Shown: positions 10,836 through 22,182, numbered from the stretch's first letter. The stretch: DNA of 64,000 nucleotides from Ditylenchus dipsaci (GCA_004194705.1 SADC01000399.1:372001-436000); one strand, 5' to 3'. Numbers and translations: made by a program. The notes: generated by a model not told the origin, from the sequence alone.

Positions 10836-11634
10836 GGAGGACGAAAAAATAGGGGGGGGGGTATTTTGACTAGAAAATGGAATTTTTCGATCCTTAGTTA
10901 ATTTAATTTTTCTTTTTAACCTCTTAATTTTTTTACGCTAAACGAAATTATCCCCAATCCACCCGACAAAAAACACATCAGATCAAAATTTCGAAATTCT
11001 TTTTTTTCGTAAAATTTGCCTTAATCTCAACCTTGGTCCAAACCAGGGGCGTTCTAGCAGTTTTGTAACCTCTTCAGAAGTTACATTTTGCCGGTGGTCT
11101 AGTGAACATGATATTATACAAGTTTATACTTGAAAGGACGCCAGAAAACACGGTTACACTTTGAGCATGAAGTTATATATGACTATGCCTGCAAATTAAA
11201 AAAAAAAGTTATGAAATTTTTTTAAAAATTTTCAAAACTCCGAACACTTTTTCATAAGTTACGTTTTTTGACAAATTTGGAGGCATAGTCATATATAACT
11301 TCATGCTCAAAGTGTAACCGTGTTTTCTGGCGTCTTTTCAAGTATAAACTTGTATAATATCATGTTCACTAGACCACCGGCAAAATGTAACTTCTGAAGA
11401 GGTTACAAAACTGCTAGAACGCCCCTGGTTTGGACCAAGGTTAAGATCAAGGCAATTTTACGAAAAAAAAGTATTTCGAAATTTCGATGTGATGTGTTTT
11501 TTGTCGGGTGGATTTGGGATCATTTCGTTGAGCGTAAAAAAATTAAGAGGTTAAAAGAAAAATTAAATTAACTGAGGATCAAAAAATTCCATTTCTAGTC
11601 AAAATAACCCCCCCCCATATATTGTCCTCCTTTG
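10836..11634. mobile_element. Fold-back element with 350-bp near-identical arms
   Basis: The arms 10836-11200 and 11275-11634 match in inverted orientation with few differences (for example GCATGAAGTTATATATGACT, CCAAACCAGGGGCGTTCTAG and TTTTTTGTCGGGTGGAT). The loop is about 75 bp. The outer ends read AAGGAGGAC on both strands. Short indels in poly-A and poly-G runs are the main differences. No coding capacity was seen. Confidence 0.75.
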
Positions 11635-11999
11635 AATAGACAATGTTTGTCGTATGCTAACGCCAATAACTCAAATGTTCGGATTCGGACTTCGGCAGGA
11701 CATATGTCAATACAATCCTGAACTCGCTTGAAATCTATTTTTTCCAATGGACAGAAGCCCCTCCAAGAGTATTTTTCTCTAACTTAACTTGTTTCATTTT
11801 CACCTATTTCACACCGTTTGCGACGACAATACTAAGGGCATTTGGCAACTTCGCGACCATAGACCAGCACACTCCAGATTGCAGTGGATTGAGGTGAAAA
11901 AACATCAAGAAAATCAAAAAAGGTAGGCTTAGAGAGATACTCTTTGGAGGAGGGTGGGCACTTAGGCTTTTACATTTCCGATGTTTTGAAGGTTGAAAC

Positions 12000-12536
12000 T
12001 AGGAATGGAGGACGGTCTGGACGGACGGATCGTCCCGTTCCGGAGGGTTTTAACCTTTTTTTTCGTCCCGGAAAATTTTTCGACTTTGTCCCGTCCCGGT
12101 GTCTCGTCCCGGGTAATTTTTCCATTTCCGGATTCATTGTCCGTCCCGACTTTTGAAAATCTGTCCGTCTTTCGAATTCATTAATTCTAGTAAAGTTAGC
12201 CTTGTTTTTATTATCATTCAATTCTCGCCTAATTTTGAGTGAATGTTAGGATTGTCAAATTAGAATAGAGTATGTTATACACTCGGGCAATATCTAATAT
12301 TTTGTACTTGAGGTGAAACTGTGAAAAAAAAATTCGCATATTTTTTAAAAAACTGATACTTGTTGTCAATTTTCCTTTTTGCGTCCCGACCGGAAAAATT
12401 ATTGTCTCATCCCGGAATTTTAGTTAGTCCCAGATTACCGTTCCATATAAATTTTTCGGTCGTCCCGTCCCGATGTCCCGTCCTGATTTTTTTTAAATTT
12501 TGGTCCCGTCCCGGAATAGGTGATCCTCTATCCCTA
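12000..12536. mobile_element. hAT-like element, 537 bp, GTCCCGTCCCG arrays
   Basis: Perfect GTTGAAAC duplications (11992-11999 and 12537-12544) flank TAGGAATGGAGGACGG and, inverted, TAGGGATAGAGGATCACC. Both subterminal regions repeat CGTCCCGTCCCGG and TCCCGGAA words. The core is A+T-rich and non-coding. Confidence 0.85.
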
Positions 12537-12552
12537 GTTGAAACGTGTAAAA

Positions 12553-13746
12553 ACATGCTTAACACTCCCGAGACCAATCGACAGGTCGGATATTTCCGGT
12601 GCAGAATTTAACGGAAAACACGAATATCTTTTTTTCTACAAAAAATGGGTCTGAGTGGTCAATATACCGTGTTGAAAATAGAGAATTTTTCAGACTATCC
12701 TAAAATGACGTTTTTAGTTTCTTTTTTATTTATGTCTATCTAATTACAATAACTTATTTACATGTTTTGTGTCAGAATGACCGCCTATGTCTTCTCTTTC
12801 AAATAAGTGTAAGCCTTTTATTCATGTATTCAAAATCTAAGATTTTCGATAAAAAGAAACGATTATGTCGTTTTTTTTTAAAAGCGGTGTTTGTCCTTAA
12901 ATTTTCAAATTTAAGTTTAATGAATTCGGTTTTTAGTAAACAACATATACCATTCGACAGATCAAAAAAAAACTGCACCAGTGAATGATTTGAAATGAAA
13001 AGTGTCTTTAGAGTGTAAAGCAAAGTGTCAAAAAATTGAAGAATTAATTTAAAAACACTTTGACGGAAATTTTTTTTCTGCTATGAATACCTAGATTTGT
13101 AACACTAAATTCGTGTTTATCAGGGTCAATTTCCTGAGTAAACTGCTCTTAAAACTTGAAATTTACAGTCAGATTTCAAAGAAATGCTCGAGACAATGAA
13201 CATTTAAACAAAACATTAAAAAATGCTTATTGTCTCGAGCGAAATCTGACGGTCAATATCAAGTTTTAAGATCAGTTTACTATGGAAATTGACCATGCTA
13301 AACATGAATTTAGTGTTATAAATATAGGTATTCTACCGGAATTTTTTTTTCGTCAAAGTGTTTTTTTAATTAATTTTTCAATTTTTTTGAAACTTCACTT
13401 TACACTCTAAACACGCTTCACTTTTTATTATGCTGTCTACTTAAAAAGCAACTTTATTACAATTAATTTTGCAATTTTAGTACAAACACCGCTTTTTAAA
13501 AAACGGCATAAACGACATAGGCGGTCATTCTGACACAAAACATGTAAATAAGTTATTGTAATTAGATAGACATAAATAAAAAGAAACTAAAAACGTCATT
13601 TTAGGATAGTCTGAAAAATGCTCTATTTTCAACACGGTATATTGACCACTCAGACCCATTTTTTGGAGAAAAAAAGATATTCGTGTTTTCCGTTAAATTC
13701 TGCACCGGAAATATCCGACCTGTCGATCGGTCTCGGTAGCGTTAAA
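12553..13746. mobile_element. Large fold-back element, arms about 590 bp
   Basis: TTAACACTCCCGAGACC at the left is answered by an inverted TTAACGCTACCGAGACC at the right. Matching continues through GACAGGTCGGATATTTCCGG, CATGTTTTGTGTCAGAATGA and GAAATTGACC segments to a centre near 13215, where TGCTCGAGACAATGA faces TTATTGTCTCGAGC. Divergence between arms grows toward the centre. There is no ORF of note. It lies directly after the hAT-like element 12000-12536. Confidence 0.7.
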
Positions 13747-14118
13747 GGAATCGCCGGTCGGAATATTTTAAAAATGCGAGTACCAAAAGTCGAAGAAAAA
13801 TTATACACCCAATCGGAATCTAACCGACGACAGTTTTTTGCAATAGGCCGCCGCTTTCCAATTAAGCCAATCATGTTATAAGAGTGATTACTTATAAATT
13901 ACTCATGTTTGATTACTTATAAACAAAAAAGTACTAAACAGTTTCTATTTAAAAAAAATTTTTTTTGAATTAACCTGGTATCCTTTTTCGAAATATTCCC
14001 ATCGGCGACGGGCATGCCCCTTTAAAAGGCGAAAAAACATTTTCAAACAAATTTGTCAAAAAATTTGAATTTCGGCTAATTTAATTTGGAGCTTAAGGTT
14101 AATTACTTATATAGGGTA

Positions 14119-14530
14119 CAGTCGAGTCCCGCTAACCCGGCACCCCAAAAGTTCGTTCCCGCCTTGGGTCGACACTTTTTTAACCCATTTTCGAAGTATT
14201 TTTTCAATTGTGTTTTTACAGTCTGATCGCAAATATCGTGAGGATTTCGATTTTGCCGATAGTTTTTCAAAACCTAATATTTTGGCTCTAAAAGACCAAA
14301 ACCCGCTAACCCGGCACCCTTTTTAAAAATATGGTGCCGGTTAGCGGGGTTTGGTCTTTTAGAGCCAAAATATTAGGTTTTTGAAAAACGATCGGCAAAA
14401 TCAGAATCCTCACGATATTTGCGATCAGACTGTAAAAACACAATTGAAATACTTCGAAATTGGGTTAAAAAAAGTGTCGGACCCAGGCGGGAACGAACTT
14501 TTGGGGTGCCGGGTTAGCGGGACTCGACTG
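14119..14530. mobile_element. Tc1/mariner-type MITE, CAGTCGAGTCCCGC ends
   Basis: TA (14117-14118 and 14531-14532) flanks inverted ends CAGTCGAGTCCCGCTAACCC. Arms of about 190 bp are almost perfectly complementary with a short loop near 14325. Its end sequence CAGTCGAGTC is shared with 37526-38010. Confidence 0.8.
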
Positions 14531-14746
14531 TATACGTATTCACTCTAATTCATCTATTCACTCTACGGTATTCACTTCCATGGGGAGTTATTAGAGGGTG
14601 AGGAGTTAATAGAGGGTGGGAAGTTATTTTTAACGAAAAATGTTGTTTGAAAGTTTACACTCCTGAAAGTAAACAAAAGCTTTTTTGTTGCGCATTTTGT
14701 GTTGAGCCATTTTGTGCTTTTTGGCCTGATTTCATCTGGTTTTCAG

Positions 14747-15300
14747 AGAAGCGATTCCGAAGAACTTCCGATGCATGAAAAAAGGTGCAGTCAACAAGAA
14801 CTGCCGCAGCAACAACGATGTATGAACAAAGCTGAAAGCTATCAAGAACTCGATTACATCAGTGGCAAAAAAATTCAGCGTCGTCAGGAGAGCCATGAGA
14901 CAATGGCCAAGAAGAGAAGCTTAAGCAACCCTATTAAAAGTCATCGTGAGTTCTTATTTCTTTTTTAGAAAAGGTTTTAAACAGAACCGCCGACTAAAAA
15001 TTTTGAGATAAAGTACAAATAAAATACAATTTGGCCATTTTTCTTCAAAAGTGCCATTTTATCTAGTGCTTTTTGACGTTTAAAGACCAAAATAAAGTTT
15101 TCAAGTTAAAGTTTCAAACTTCTAAAGTAGGGGTTCCAAAAAAAGTAAAAGCCTTTAAATAAAGTATAGTTTACAGCCCTGTTCTAAATCTTTTTAATAG
15201 TAAACAAGTCCCGACGGCCGACAACTGAGCGATCCGACCTTGATATGGATCTTACAGGCTGTTTTTAAGACAACAAGTGAAACAAGCAGCCAATATCGCG
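14747..15300 (+). CDS. Two possible exons of a polar unknown protein
   Basis: Exon 14747-14945 sits between a TTTTCAG acceptor and a GTGAGT donor. It is open throughout and reads RSDSEELPMHEKRCSQQ.. to ..KKRSLSNPIKSH, rich in Gln, Glu and Lys. The donor is phase 1. A second open stretch starting at 15201 after TTTTAATAG has the matching phase and reads NKSRRPTTERSDLDMDL. It continues past 15260 only if one T is added to the run near 15255. No start or domain was found. It may be the upstream part of the gene ending at 15863. Family not recognised. Confidence 0.35.
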
Positions 15301-15635
15301 CCGAATCATCATCAAGGCAATATCACTATTTCAAAGTTGTGATTTCAAGACTGAGTTCTAAAATTCTTTCCTCGGACATTCAGTTGCTGTGGTTTGAGAT
15401 TGTTTGAATAGTTACTGAACTCTTTGCTCCCTCGTTCTATGTGCGAAAGTTGTGCGAAAGTTGATTGAGCTTAGTTCTGCTTTTTTTTTATTTATATTTA
15501 TTCCGTTCAGTTTATCTTGCTGCTCGTTTTTATATAATCTTATAACACACTGGTCTTACCTTCTGGAGTGGCTTTTACTTCGGCTTGCCTCTTTTGCTGG
15601 TTTACAAAGTTATTCAAAGCGCCTAAATTAATGGC

Positions 15636-15863
15636 GCTTCAACTGAAAGAAACTGGTCGCTAGGGGCTGCTATTCACAGCAAAACACGCAAAAGGTAAGA
15701 AAATATGTTAAGATATAACGATCTTTATTAAGCTTGTTATTTCAGACTCGATGTGGATATGGCAAAAGATGAGTAGAAAGATGAGTCCGAAGAAGAACAA
15801 GAAGCAGAAAAAGATATGTTTAATTATAGTGATGATTTTGAGTCTTTGTTTGAGGATGCTTAG
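15636..15863 (+). CDS. 3' end of a gene with acidic C-terminus, in-frame TAG
   Basis: An exon ending at 15694 (WSLGAAIHSKTRKR, GTAAGA donor) joins in phase to an exon from 15746 after TTATTTCAG (LDVDMAKDE). There it meets a TAG at 15774-15776. The same frame then stays open as KDESEEEQEAEKDMFNYSDD, FESLFEDA and stops at 15861-15863. AATAAA follows at 15884-15889. Acidic composition and the poly(A) signal suggest that the full stretch is the true C-terminus and that the TAG is a mutation, an error or a real earlier stop. Function unknown; a basic patch followed by an acidic tail would suit a nuclear protein. Confidence 0.45.
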
Positions 15864-15889
15864 GTTGTTTGTCGGTTGATGTTAATAAA

Positions 15890-16520
15890 GAAAACTACTT
15901 GGAAACGCTAGTATCGGGAAAATGCATTTAAACAGTTTGTTTGTGTAAAATTGCAATTTTCGCTCAGCTTTCGCGAAAGTTGAACTATCACGCGAAATTT
16001 CGCCCGAGCTTTCTCGCAGTTTAACTTTCGCAAGAAACTAGACAAGCCTAATATAAACTGAACATTTTTGGTAAAATGCTGGTAAAATATGGATTAGCAA
16101 CACTTTTTGAAAAAACTCTTCAAACTTGTGATCAAAAATTGACAATCTAGACAGAAAAAGTTTTAAGAAAAATACCCCTGATACCAAAATCTTTTCCTGA
16201 ATCCGAACCTGTTGAGATCTGATCCCAAAACTTTTTTTGAGCTAAGATAGTGATATTTTGAGTACATTGGACAGAAACTTCGCACCACTCACCTACTTTA
16301 GTGATACAGTATTCTCCGCTTTATTTACTGGAACCTGGCAAAAACCTCTATATCAGGGTTCTCATCTGTACTTTATTCGAGCCTCAAATCTTTAGATTTC
16401 AGGGATTAGCCTTCAATTGACAAAAAAACATTGTTTTTTGTAAAAAATTAAATTTCAAACTTATTTTTATAACAATATTATATACAAAGTATTCGCCAAG
16501 TGAGATCATTATTTTTTATA
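15890..16520. other. No gene recognised
   Basis: A+T-rich. A short inverted motif with GCTTTCGCGAAAGTTGAAC lies at 15966-16040. CAGGGTTCTCATCTGTACTT at 16347 matches the end of a small repeat also seen near 35330 and 45205. Nothing else was seen. Confidence 0.3.
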
Positions 16521-16528
16521 CAGTTAAG

Positions 16529-17674
16529 TCAATAAGTCTTGCTAAAGTATAGCTCAAACATGGTCCAATTTGTATACCATCCACCTGTTGCTTTCAAGGA
16601 CAGATATTTCAGGTGTGCTGCTTTTATAAGCTTGTTACCATTGTTTGGTGTCAAAACTGGTGGATGCGAATTCGTCCTTATTTTGGAATCATTTCTATTT
16701 ATTTGGATTTGTTTGTTGTCGTGTACTTGTAGACTTGCTAATTTTTCAATCAATTTTTGCAAAGCATCATTTGTTTCTTCGATATTTGTTTCTTTTACTG
16801 AAAAATAAACTTATCAATAAAAGTTGTAAAAGAACAATATTAGAAAAAACTTACTTTTTAATTCATTTTTCAGTTTTTCTAAATCTACTTGATGTTGTTT
16901 ATCTTTTTGTTGCAGTTGTCTTATGTTTTCTTTAATAACTTTATCGATGCTTCAGTCGGTTTATATTCTTCGGGTGTCATTGCTTTTACTATTGCCTGTT
17001 TATAATGCATTTGCCTTAACTTAATCACTTCATCATTTACAAGTCTCAACTCTTTGGCTGCCTTTTCCAACATTTCAATCAACTTTTCATAAGGTCTTTT
17101 GATAGCCTCTTTTCCGCTGTTAACTGCAGCTAATATATCTCGAATTTCGTCCAATTGCTTTGCATTAGAAAATGCAGCTAGCTTGTATTTGTTCCAGGTC
17201 ACTAAACGGTGATTCCGATAATCTACAGCTTCTTTTGATTCCAGTCAATGACCTTATTTACTGCCTCTAATATGTTTTCTTTCACAATTTTGGTGAACTG
17301 GTAGTTATTTTGACTAAAAAGCATAGCAAGATCTTTGCCAACCTCTATTTTCTTTGCCATAAGGTACTTTTCATGTGCTGGGATTTCAAGAATTTCAAGC
17401 GATTCATACATTTTCGCCATTTCTTTTCGCAAATTTACTAAATCTTCAATATTTTTCTTCTCTTTGTCTAAACTCAAAATTGAGGGTTGGACAAAAGAGC
17501 ATTGCCCAACTTGTCTTTTATGTCACTTTTCACTAGTCTTAAGTTTTTTTGGTCTTTTTCAATTTTGCTTACTCCTGCTTCTATTCTGCTCAAGACTTCT
17601 TCCAAAACTTCCACTCTTGTAAATCCGTCAACCACAAATACAGCCAAGCAAAGCAAAAATATAAGACTCCTCAT
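16529..17674 (-). CDS. Secreted coiled-coil protein A (new paralogue family)
   Basis: Two exons, 17674-16855 and 16797-16529, are separated by a 57-bp phase-1 intron (GTAAGT..TTTCAG). The product is about 363 residues. A signal peptide MRSLIFLLCLAVFVVDG is followed by an almost purely alpha-helical, Lys/Glu-rich chain with heptad-like spacing (for example KLIEMLEKAAKELRLVNDEV) and a short C-terminal tail with HPPVLTPNNGNKLIKAAH. The frame is broken three times. One base is missing at each of the runs 17476-17479, 17233-17236 and 16940-16942. Adding one base to each joins continuous helical sequence. An acceptor (17686-17694) 11 bases before the ATG suggests trans-splicing, and a TATA box sits at 17781. 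It aligns with the protein at 48659-50531 over most of its length and shares the last intron's phase. No known family recognised. Confidence 0.72.
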
Positions 17675-17685
17675 TATTTTAAAAT

Positions 17686-17694
17686 CTGCAAAAA
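17686..17694 (-). promoter_or_regulatory. Splice-acceptor site before protein A start
   Basis: The minus strand reads ATTTTTGCAG followed by 11 bases and the ATG at 17674. With no upstream exon in sight, the simplest reading is a spliced-leader trans-splice acceptor. Confidence 0.45.
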
Positions 17695-17780
17695 TAAATA
17701 CAAACTTTTAAAGTAATAGAATTTCAATCAGCTGGAAATTGCAAAAAATACAAATTAAATCATATCTTCAAATGTTCAAC

Positions 17781-17790
17781 TTTATATAAA
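17781..17790 (-). promoter_or_regulatory. TATA box of protein A gene
   Basis: TTTATATAAA (self-complementary) lies 107-116 bases upstream of the ATG on the minus strand. A TATATAAA at 26610 stands at nearly the same distance before another predicted secreted gene. Confidence 0.4.
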
Positions 17791-18174
17791 CACATCCAAA
17801 TGTGTTTTTAACTTTTCCCACTTTCCCAAGCTCATCAATAACAGCGTGGGCCGGAGACAACTACACCACACATATGTCTTTTTTTGTTTTCAGTCACGTT
17901 TTCACCAACCTCGACAAGAGCTAGCTAATTTTGACAAAGAAATAGTGATGTGATTGAAAAATGAGCAGCTGCTTGTTATTTAGAATGAGCGTGGGTGGGT
18001 ATTCGGGTATTTTTCACAGAAAGGTCTTGCTAACTGTCACGTTAGCATTGGTTTCCCTAAATTCTCCCCAAATTGGCCAGATATCTCCCCCCGCACCCAA
18101 AAAAAAAGAAGGTGGGGCCAACCCTAGTAATTATGTTAAAGTAAAAGTATATTTAAAACAGTGAATTAAGTCAA

Positions 18175-19140
18175 AAAAAGACAAGACAAGTGTTTGTGGC
18201 CTTCCATTTTTGACCCAGTTTTTGAGTAATCCTTCAAGGCAAATTACATCTCATTTCATAGCCAGTAAGATGAGCTACAAATCGAGGTATAACTTGTCTG
18301 AGAGGAGTACTCAAAAAATGGGTCAAAACTAGAGTTGTGGAAATGTCCGGACATTTTCAAATCGGACATATGTCCGGGCATATGTCCGGACATATGTCCG
18401 AAATTCGGACATTTCCGGACATTTTCTTTTAACCCGAGTAAATATGTCTTATAATAAGATAAAGACCAAGAAAGAGAAGAAATAAGCTTTATTGACATCA
18501 ACCAAGGACAACAAGACTATTCTGCGATATCATTTAACAAAAATTCAAATTCATTCAATAGATTGAATCTAATAATACTGTTATTCAGGTGTTTCAGGTA
18601 CCTGGAGTACCTGAAAAATTTTGAAAAAAAATCTAAATCTAAAAAAGAGCTATGCCATCATAGGCAAAATCGTGTGCAGAATTGCGTTTGTTAAAACTAA
18701 AATTGCGATTGAAGTCACCGAAATCCCAAACCTCGTGGTGGGTACCACCTGGCCAGGTGGATATCCGCCTCGGACAACTGAAAAAAAAAAAACATTAGAA
18801 ATCGAAAGCAAACCATCCTTTCATGATATCCTGTTTGAGGCTTAGACATGGCAACCTGAAACATAATTATAAGCAGAAATTAGCAGAATTTCAGTGAGCA
18901 GAAGTGAAGAATGATTTTGTCGGACTAAGAGTAATAAAATAATAGCTGAGACAAAAACAACAAGAAAATGACCGATTTTTAGTTAACGGGACATTTTCTA
19001 AAATGTCCGGACATATGTCCGGGCATATGTCCGGACATATGCCTGGACATATGTCCATTTCACAACTCTAGTCAAAACACAATGCCACAAACCCGACTTT
19101 AATTTAAGGGGGGCGTCTATAAGAGAGTATACGGTATTAG
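18175..19140. mobile_element. Copy of the 3479-3852 MITE family, split by a hAT-like element
   Basis: Left part 18175-18329 and right part 19071-19140 share the family words TTTTTGACCCAGTTTTTGAG, AATGGGTCAAAAC and ACAATGCCACAAA. The end GAGAGTATACGGTA is a decayed form of the family end. The insertion 18330-19070 separates them. Confidence 0.55.
18330..19070. mobile_element. hAT-like element, 741 bp, GGACATATGTCC arrays
   Basis: Perfect GTCAAAAC duplications (18322-18329 and 19071-19078) flank TAGAGTTGTGGAAATG and its inverse. The ends hold runs of the palindrome TCCGGACATATGTCCGG, on the left at 18340-18425 and on the right at 18998-19055. The 570-bp core has a few short ORFs but no recognisable domain. 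Confidence 0.88.
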
Positions 19141-20390
19141 CAATGCAACTCTTTTTTTCAGATTAGTCATAGGGACCGAAAAAAATAGGGTGTCTAAAAT
19201 GGTCATCAAATATATGTCATAGAATCACTTTTTAACAAGTTTTTTAAACTTTTTACGCTCTTTTATGTGAAAAAACGTGCTTTTAAAGTTGGGAAAAGGT
19301 TAAAAAAAAAATTTTTTGCAAAAATTTGGTCAAAATTTTTATTTTGGACATTTTGGTTACTAATCGTATAGTGGGACTTTACTTATATCCGGTTAGGCCT
19401 TAGCCTTAATTAGGCTTAGTCCTTGGGCTTAGGCTTCGGGCCGTAGGCATCAGGCTCAGGGACAACACGTAATAATTTCACCATTTTTCAATAGGAAGCC
19501 CCTTCGGCGGTACATTGTCCGGTCAAGGGCTGTCCCTTATATAAATGTAAGAGCTCCAGGGAGAATTTTGAAGAAAAACGGTATCCAAGTACCCTATCCA
19601 GGTGGTTTACCTTGTTCACCCAAGGCAAAAGTCAAATTTTCGAAAATTTTTTTTTTTCTGAAAATGGTCTTCCGCCACCTAAAAACATGTTTTTTACACG
19701 TTTCAAGTGCTAAAACACACGAAAAAGTGGTTTAAAACCGGTTTTCGGGAGGTTGAAGGATAATACACTATAGCCCCAGAAATACTACATGAACTAAAAT
19801 GTCAGTGAGTTGCTTGTCAGTCAAATCATCATCATACTCCTGTGAAGACATTTCGAAAAAGTTCGAAAATCGGCCGGGCAAGAGGCGACCTGCACAAAAG
19901 TTTTAAAAAGTACCCGGTACTTGTCAGACCCCTGCAGTTCAGTATCTGCCTCTAATTAATGCAAGTTAGGTAACTTTAGATACTGATGTGGTTTTTCGCC
20001 AACTTTTTTAATGAGCATTTTTCAAAGTTTGACTTTAAATGATTTTAACAGATTGAAGGTAAACTCCTAAGTAATACCCAATTAATTAATTTATCAATCC
20101 AAGAAACTAAGCTGTACGTCAAATTCTTTTTAAATCATCTAATAGCAAATTTGGTCAAACTGCCATTTGCAAAATTCTTCTTCCTTCATTAGAACAAAAA
20201 GAAGAGAACAACATTATCTGGGTCAACCACAGATTCACTTAAGTAGTCACCGCACACATTTAAGTTAGTAGTAGTGTGGTTAGTGGTAAAGGTGTATGTG
20301 CTCACCAGCATTCAACAATATTTATTTTTACACATATGGCTCAAATTGAAAACACCCCGTAAATTATGTGTTCACCTCCTCAAATTTTTT
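19141..20390. other. No gene recognised
   Basis: A+T-rich with pieces of the GGCTTAGGC-type repeat (19395-19450: GGCCTTAGCCTTAATTAGGC) and a CAGGTGGTTTACC word at 19600. Several short exon-like acceptors exist, but no open stretch looks like protein. Confidence 0.3.
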
Positions 20391-20712
20391 AGACTCGTTG
20401 TTCTTGCGAGGCTCTCGACATTTTCAAATTGTTTTCGAGCCAGTATGCAGCCCTACGATTCTTGTTTATTATAGAGTATAAACTAGCTCGATACGATTTA
20501 TAAAAATGGTACAACAACTTATTTATAAAAGAAGTAGTATATTTATAAAAACCGATTTTCCATAAAATTTTTAGATCAGACTTAGTTGATAGCTTATCAG
20601 AAACTAGAATTACAGGGCTACACGCTAATACAATTTTTTTTTCAAAACTGTCGAAAGCCTCGCGAGAATAACGATTTTTTAAAATTTTAGGGAGTAAATA
20701 TTTCACCTACAG
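20390..20712. repeat. Weak inverted repeat
   Basis: GTTCTTGCGAGGCTCTCGACA near 20400 is answered by an inverted TGTCGAAAGCCTCGCGAGAAT near 20650, and AGCCCTACGATTC by an imperfect partner. I infer an old MITE. The 105-codon minus-strand ORF crossing it has no protein-like features. Confidence 0.35.
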
Positions 20713-20734
20713 CCCCGCATGTATTCTAAGGGAC

Positions 20735-20940
20735 GAGTTCTTCCTTGTTTCAAAAACGTGTTCGCGGCATTGCGTTTTGACCCTTTTTAAAGACTTCTCT
20801 CAGGCAGGTTACCCTCATTCGGTAGTCAGTGAAATGAGCTACAAAATGCTGGGTTACTTGCCTTAAAATAGTCACCGAAAATGAGTCTAAAACACAATCC
20901 TAAAAACAGACCTGTCTATTAGAATAAATACTGTATAAAG
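20735..20940. mobile_element. Degenerate copy of the 3479-3852 MITE family
   Basis: Keeps GTTTCAAAAACGTGTTCG, GCATTGCGTTTTGACCC, GAAATGAGCTACAAAATG and the end AGAATAAATACTGTATA. A 51-bp hAT-like remnant follows immediately. Confidence 0.55.
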
Positions 20941-20991
20941 TAGAGTTGTAGAAATTCCCGGAAATATAGAAAACATTCCATTGTACAACCC
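20941..20991. mobile_element. Minimal hAT-like remnant, 51 bp
   Basis: GTATAAAG (20933-20940 and 20992-20999) flanks TAGAGTTGTAGAAATTCC and an inverted GGGTTGTACAATGG. The right end lacks the final TA. Size and spacing suggest a copy that lost its core. Confidence 0.6.
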
Positions 20992-21155
20992 GTATAAAGC
21001 ATTTCCAATTCAGCTTTTCTTTATGGAGAGGGGAGATAGGGGATATGTATCTTTTCGTTTCGTTGACTGTTTTTGGTTATCCTGACTCAGAATGAGGCCA
21101 GCGAATAAACTGTGGAATTTCTCATGTAATATACGAAAAATTCTACAGTTAAGGA

Positions 21156-22045
21156 CAGTGTTGTAAATTTGTAAAAGTTGGCACCGATACCAGCGCGCCG
21201 GTTCCGTAGCCATAGCCAAATTTTGGCGCCGGCACCAGTGCCAAAAGACCGTTTTTAGCACTGGCACCAATTCTTTGCTAAAAATTACGGATCGGCACAA
21301 ACTTTCTGCTAAAGTTACGGACCGGCATTGGAAAACATGTTTTAACTATGTTTATGATGAAAACTGGTCCTTTTGACCATTATCGTTTTGGTTATTTTAG
21401 CCAGGGTACATAAATGTACTTCATTTAAAAATTTGTCTTTTATTTTTGACCCTGAATCTTTAAATTTTTTAAAATTTGAGGTCAAAATCTTTATTTTGGT
21501 GTTTCAAACTCGACTATCACCGTGTTAAATGGCACTTTTGACAAAAAAAATGACCGAATTGCACTTTGTTATTAGTGTAACATACCCTGATTTTAGCTTT
21601 TTTCCAATTCGAAAAAAATGATATTTTGTTAAAAGTTTACAGTTTATGGGGAAAATTTCAAAAAATAATGATAAAGAGCACTAGGAGATTCTTGTTGAAT
21701 CAAGGCTTGCTTGTATTGAAACGGCTCATTATTCATTATATCGATCGCCTAAATCATGATCCTTGCGATATTTTGAGCTTTACTAACGAATCATGGTCAG
21801 TAGCAGACTATCTTATAGACCAGATTGACTACAGCCATCAGAAAAAATTTTATATTTGAAAGTTTGAATAAAATGATCATTTTTTAAGAAAAAACATGTT
21901 TAAAAAGCTTGGTAACATAAAAAATTTCCATTTATGGTTTGGCACTAACAGTATTTTTGTACTGACGCCAGCTAAAATGGCCTCATCAGCAACGTTTTGG
22001 CACGCCTAAATAGTTCGCGCCGGCACTGGAGCTTTCACAGCACTG
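21156..22045. mobile_element. hAT-like element, 890 bp, GGCACCGG words
   Basis: GTTAAGGA (21148-21155) and GTTAAGGG (22046-22053) flank CAGTGTTGTAAATTTG and, inverted, CAGTGCTGTGAAAGC. Ends hold GGCACCGATACCAGCGC, CGCCGGCACTGG and CGGCACCAGTGCC words. The core carries an open frame (21626-21859, +) reading LNQGLLVLKRLIIHYIDRLN and DILSFTNESWSVADYLIDQI, which looks like a piece of a protein but is not recognised. It may be captured host sequence. Confidence 0.7.
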
Positions 22046-22167
22046 GTTAAGGGTCTCATTCTGAGTCAGCCTAAGTGAGTTTTCATCCGACTTTAAAAGA
22101 CTGGGAGAAGACCAAAATGCCTATCAGCGCCTCCCCCTCCCGAATTCAGAAATAAAAAGTTCATGTA

Positions 22168-22176
22168 CTTTTCTAG
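22168..22176 (+). promoter_or_regulatory. Splice-acceptor site before the collagen start
   Basis: CTTTTCTAG ends six bases before the ATG at 22183. No upstream exon is needed for the collagen, so this is a likely spliced-leader acceptor. Confidence 0.5.
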
Positions 22177-22182
22177 TAATCC

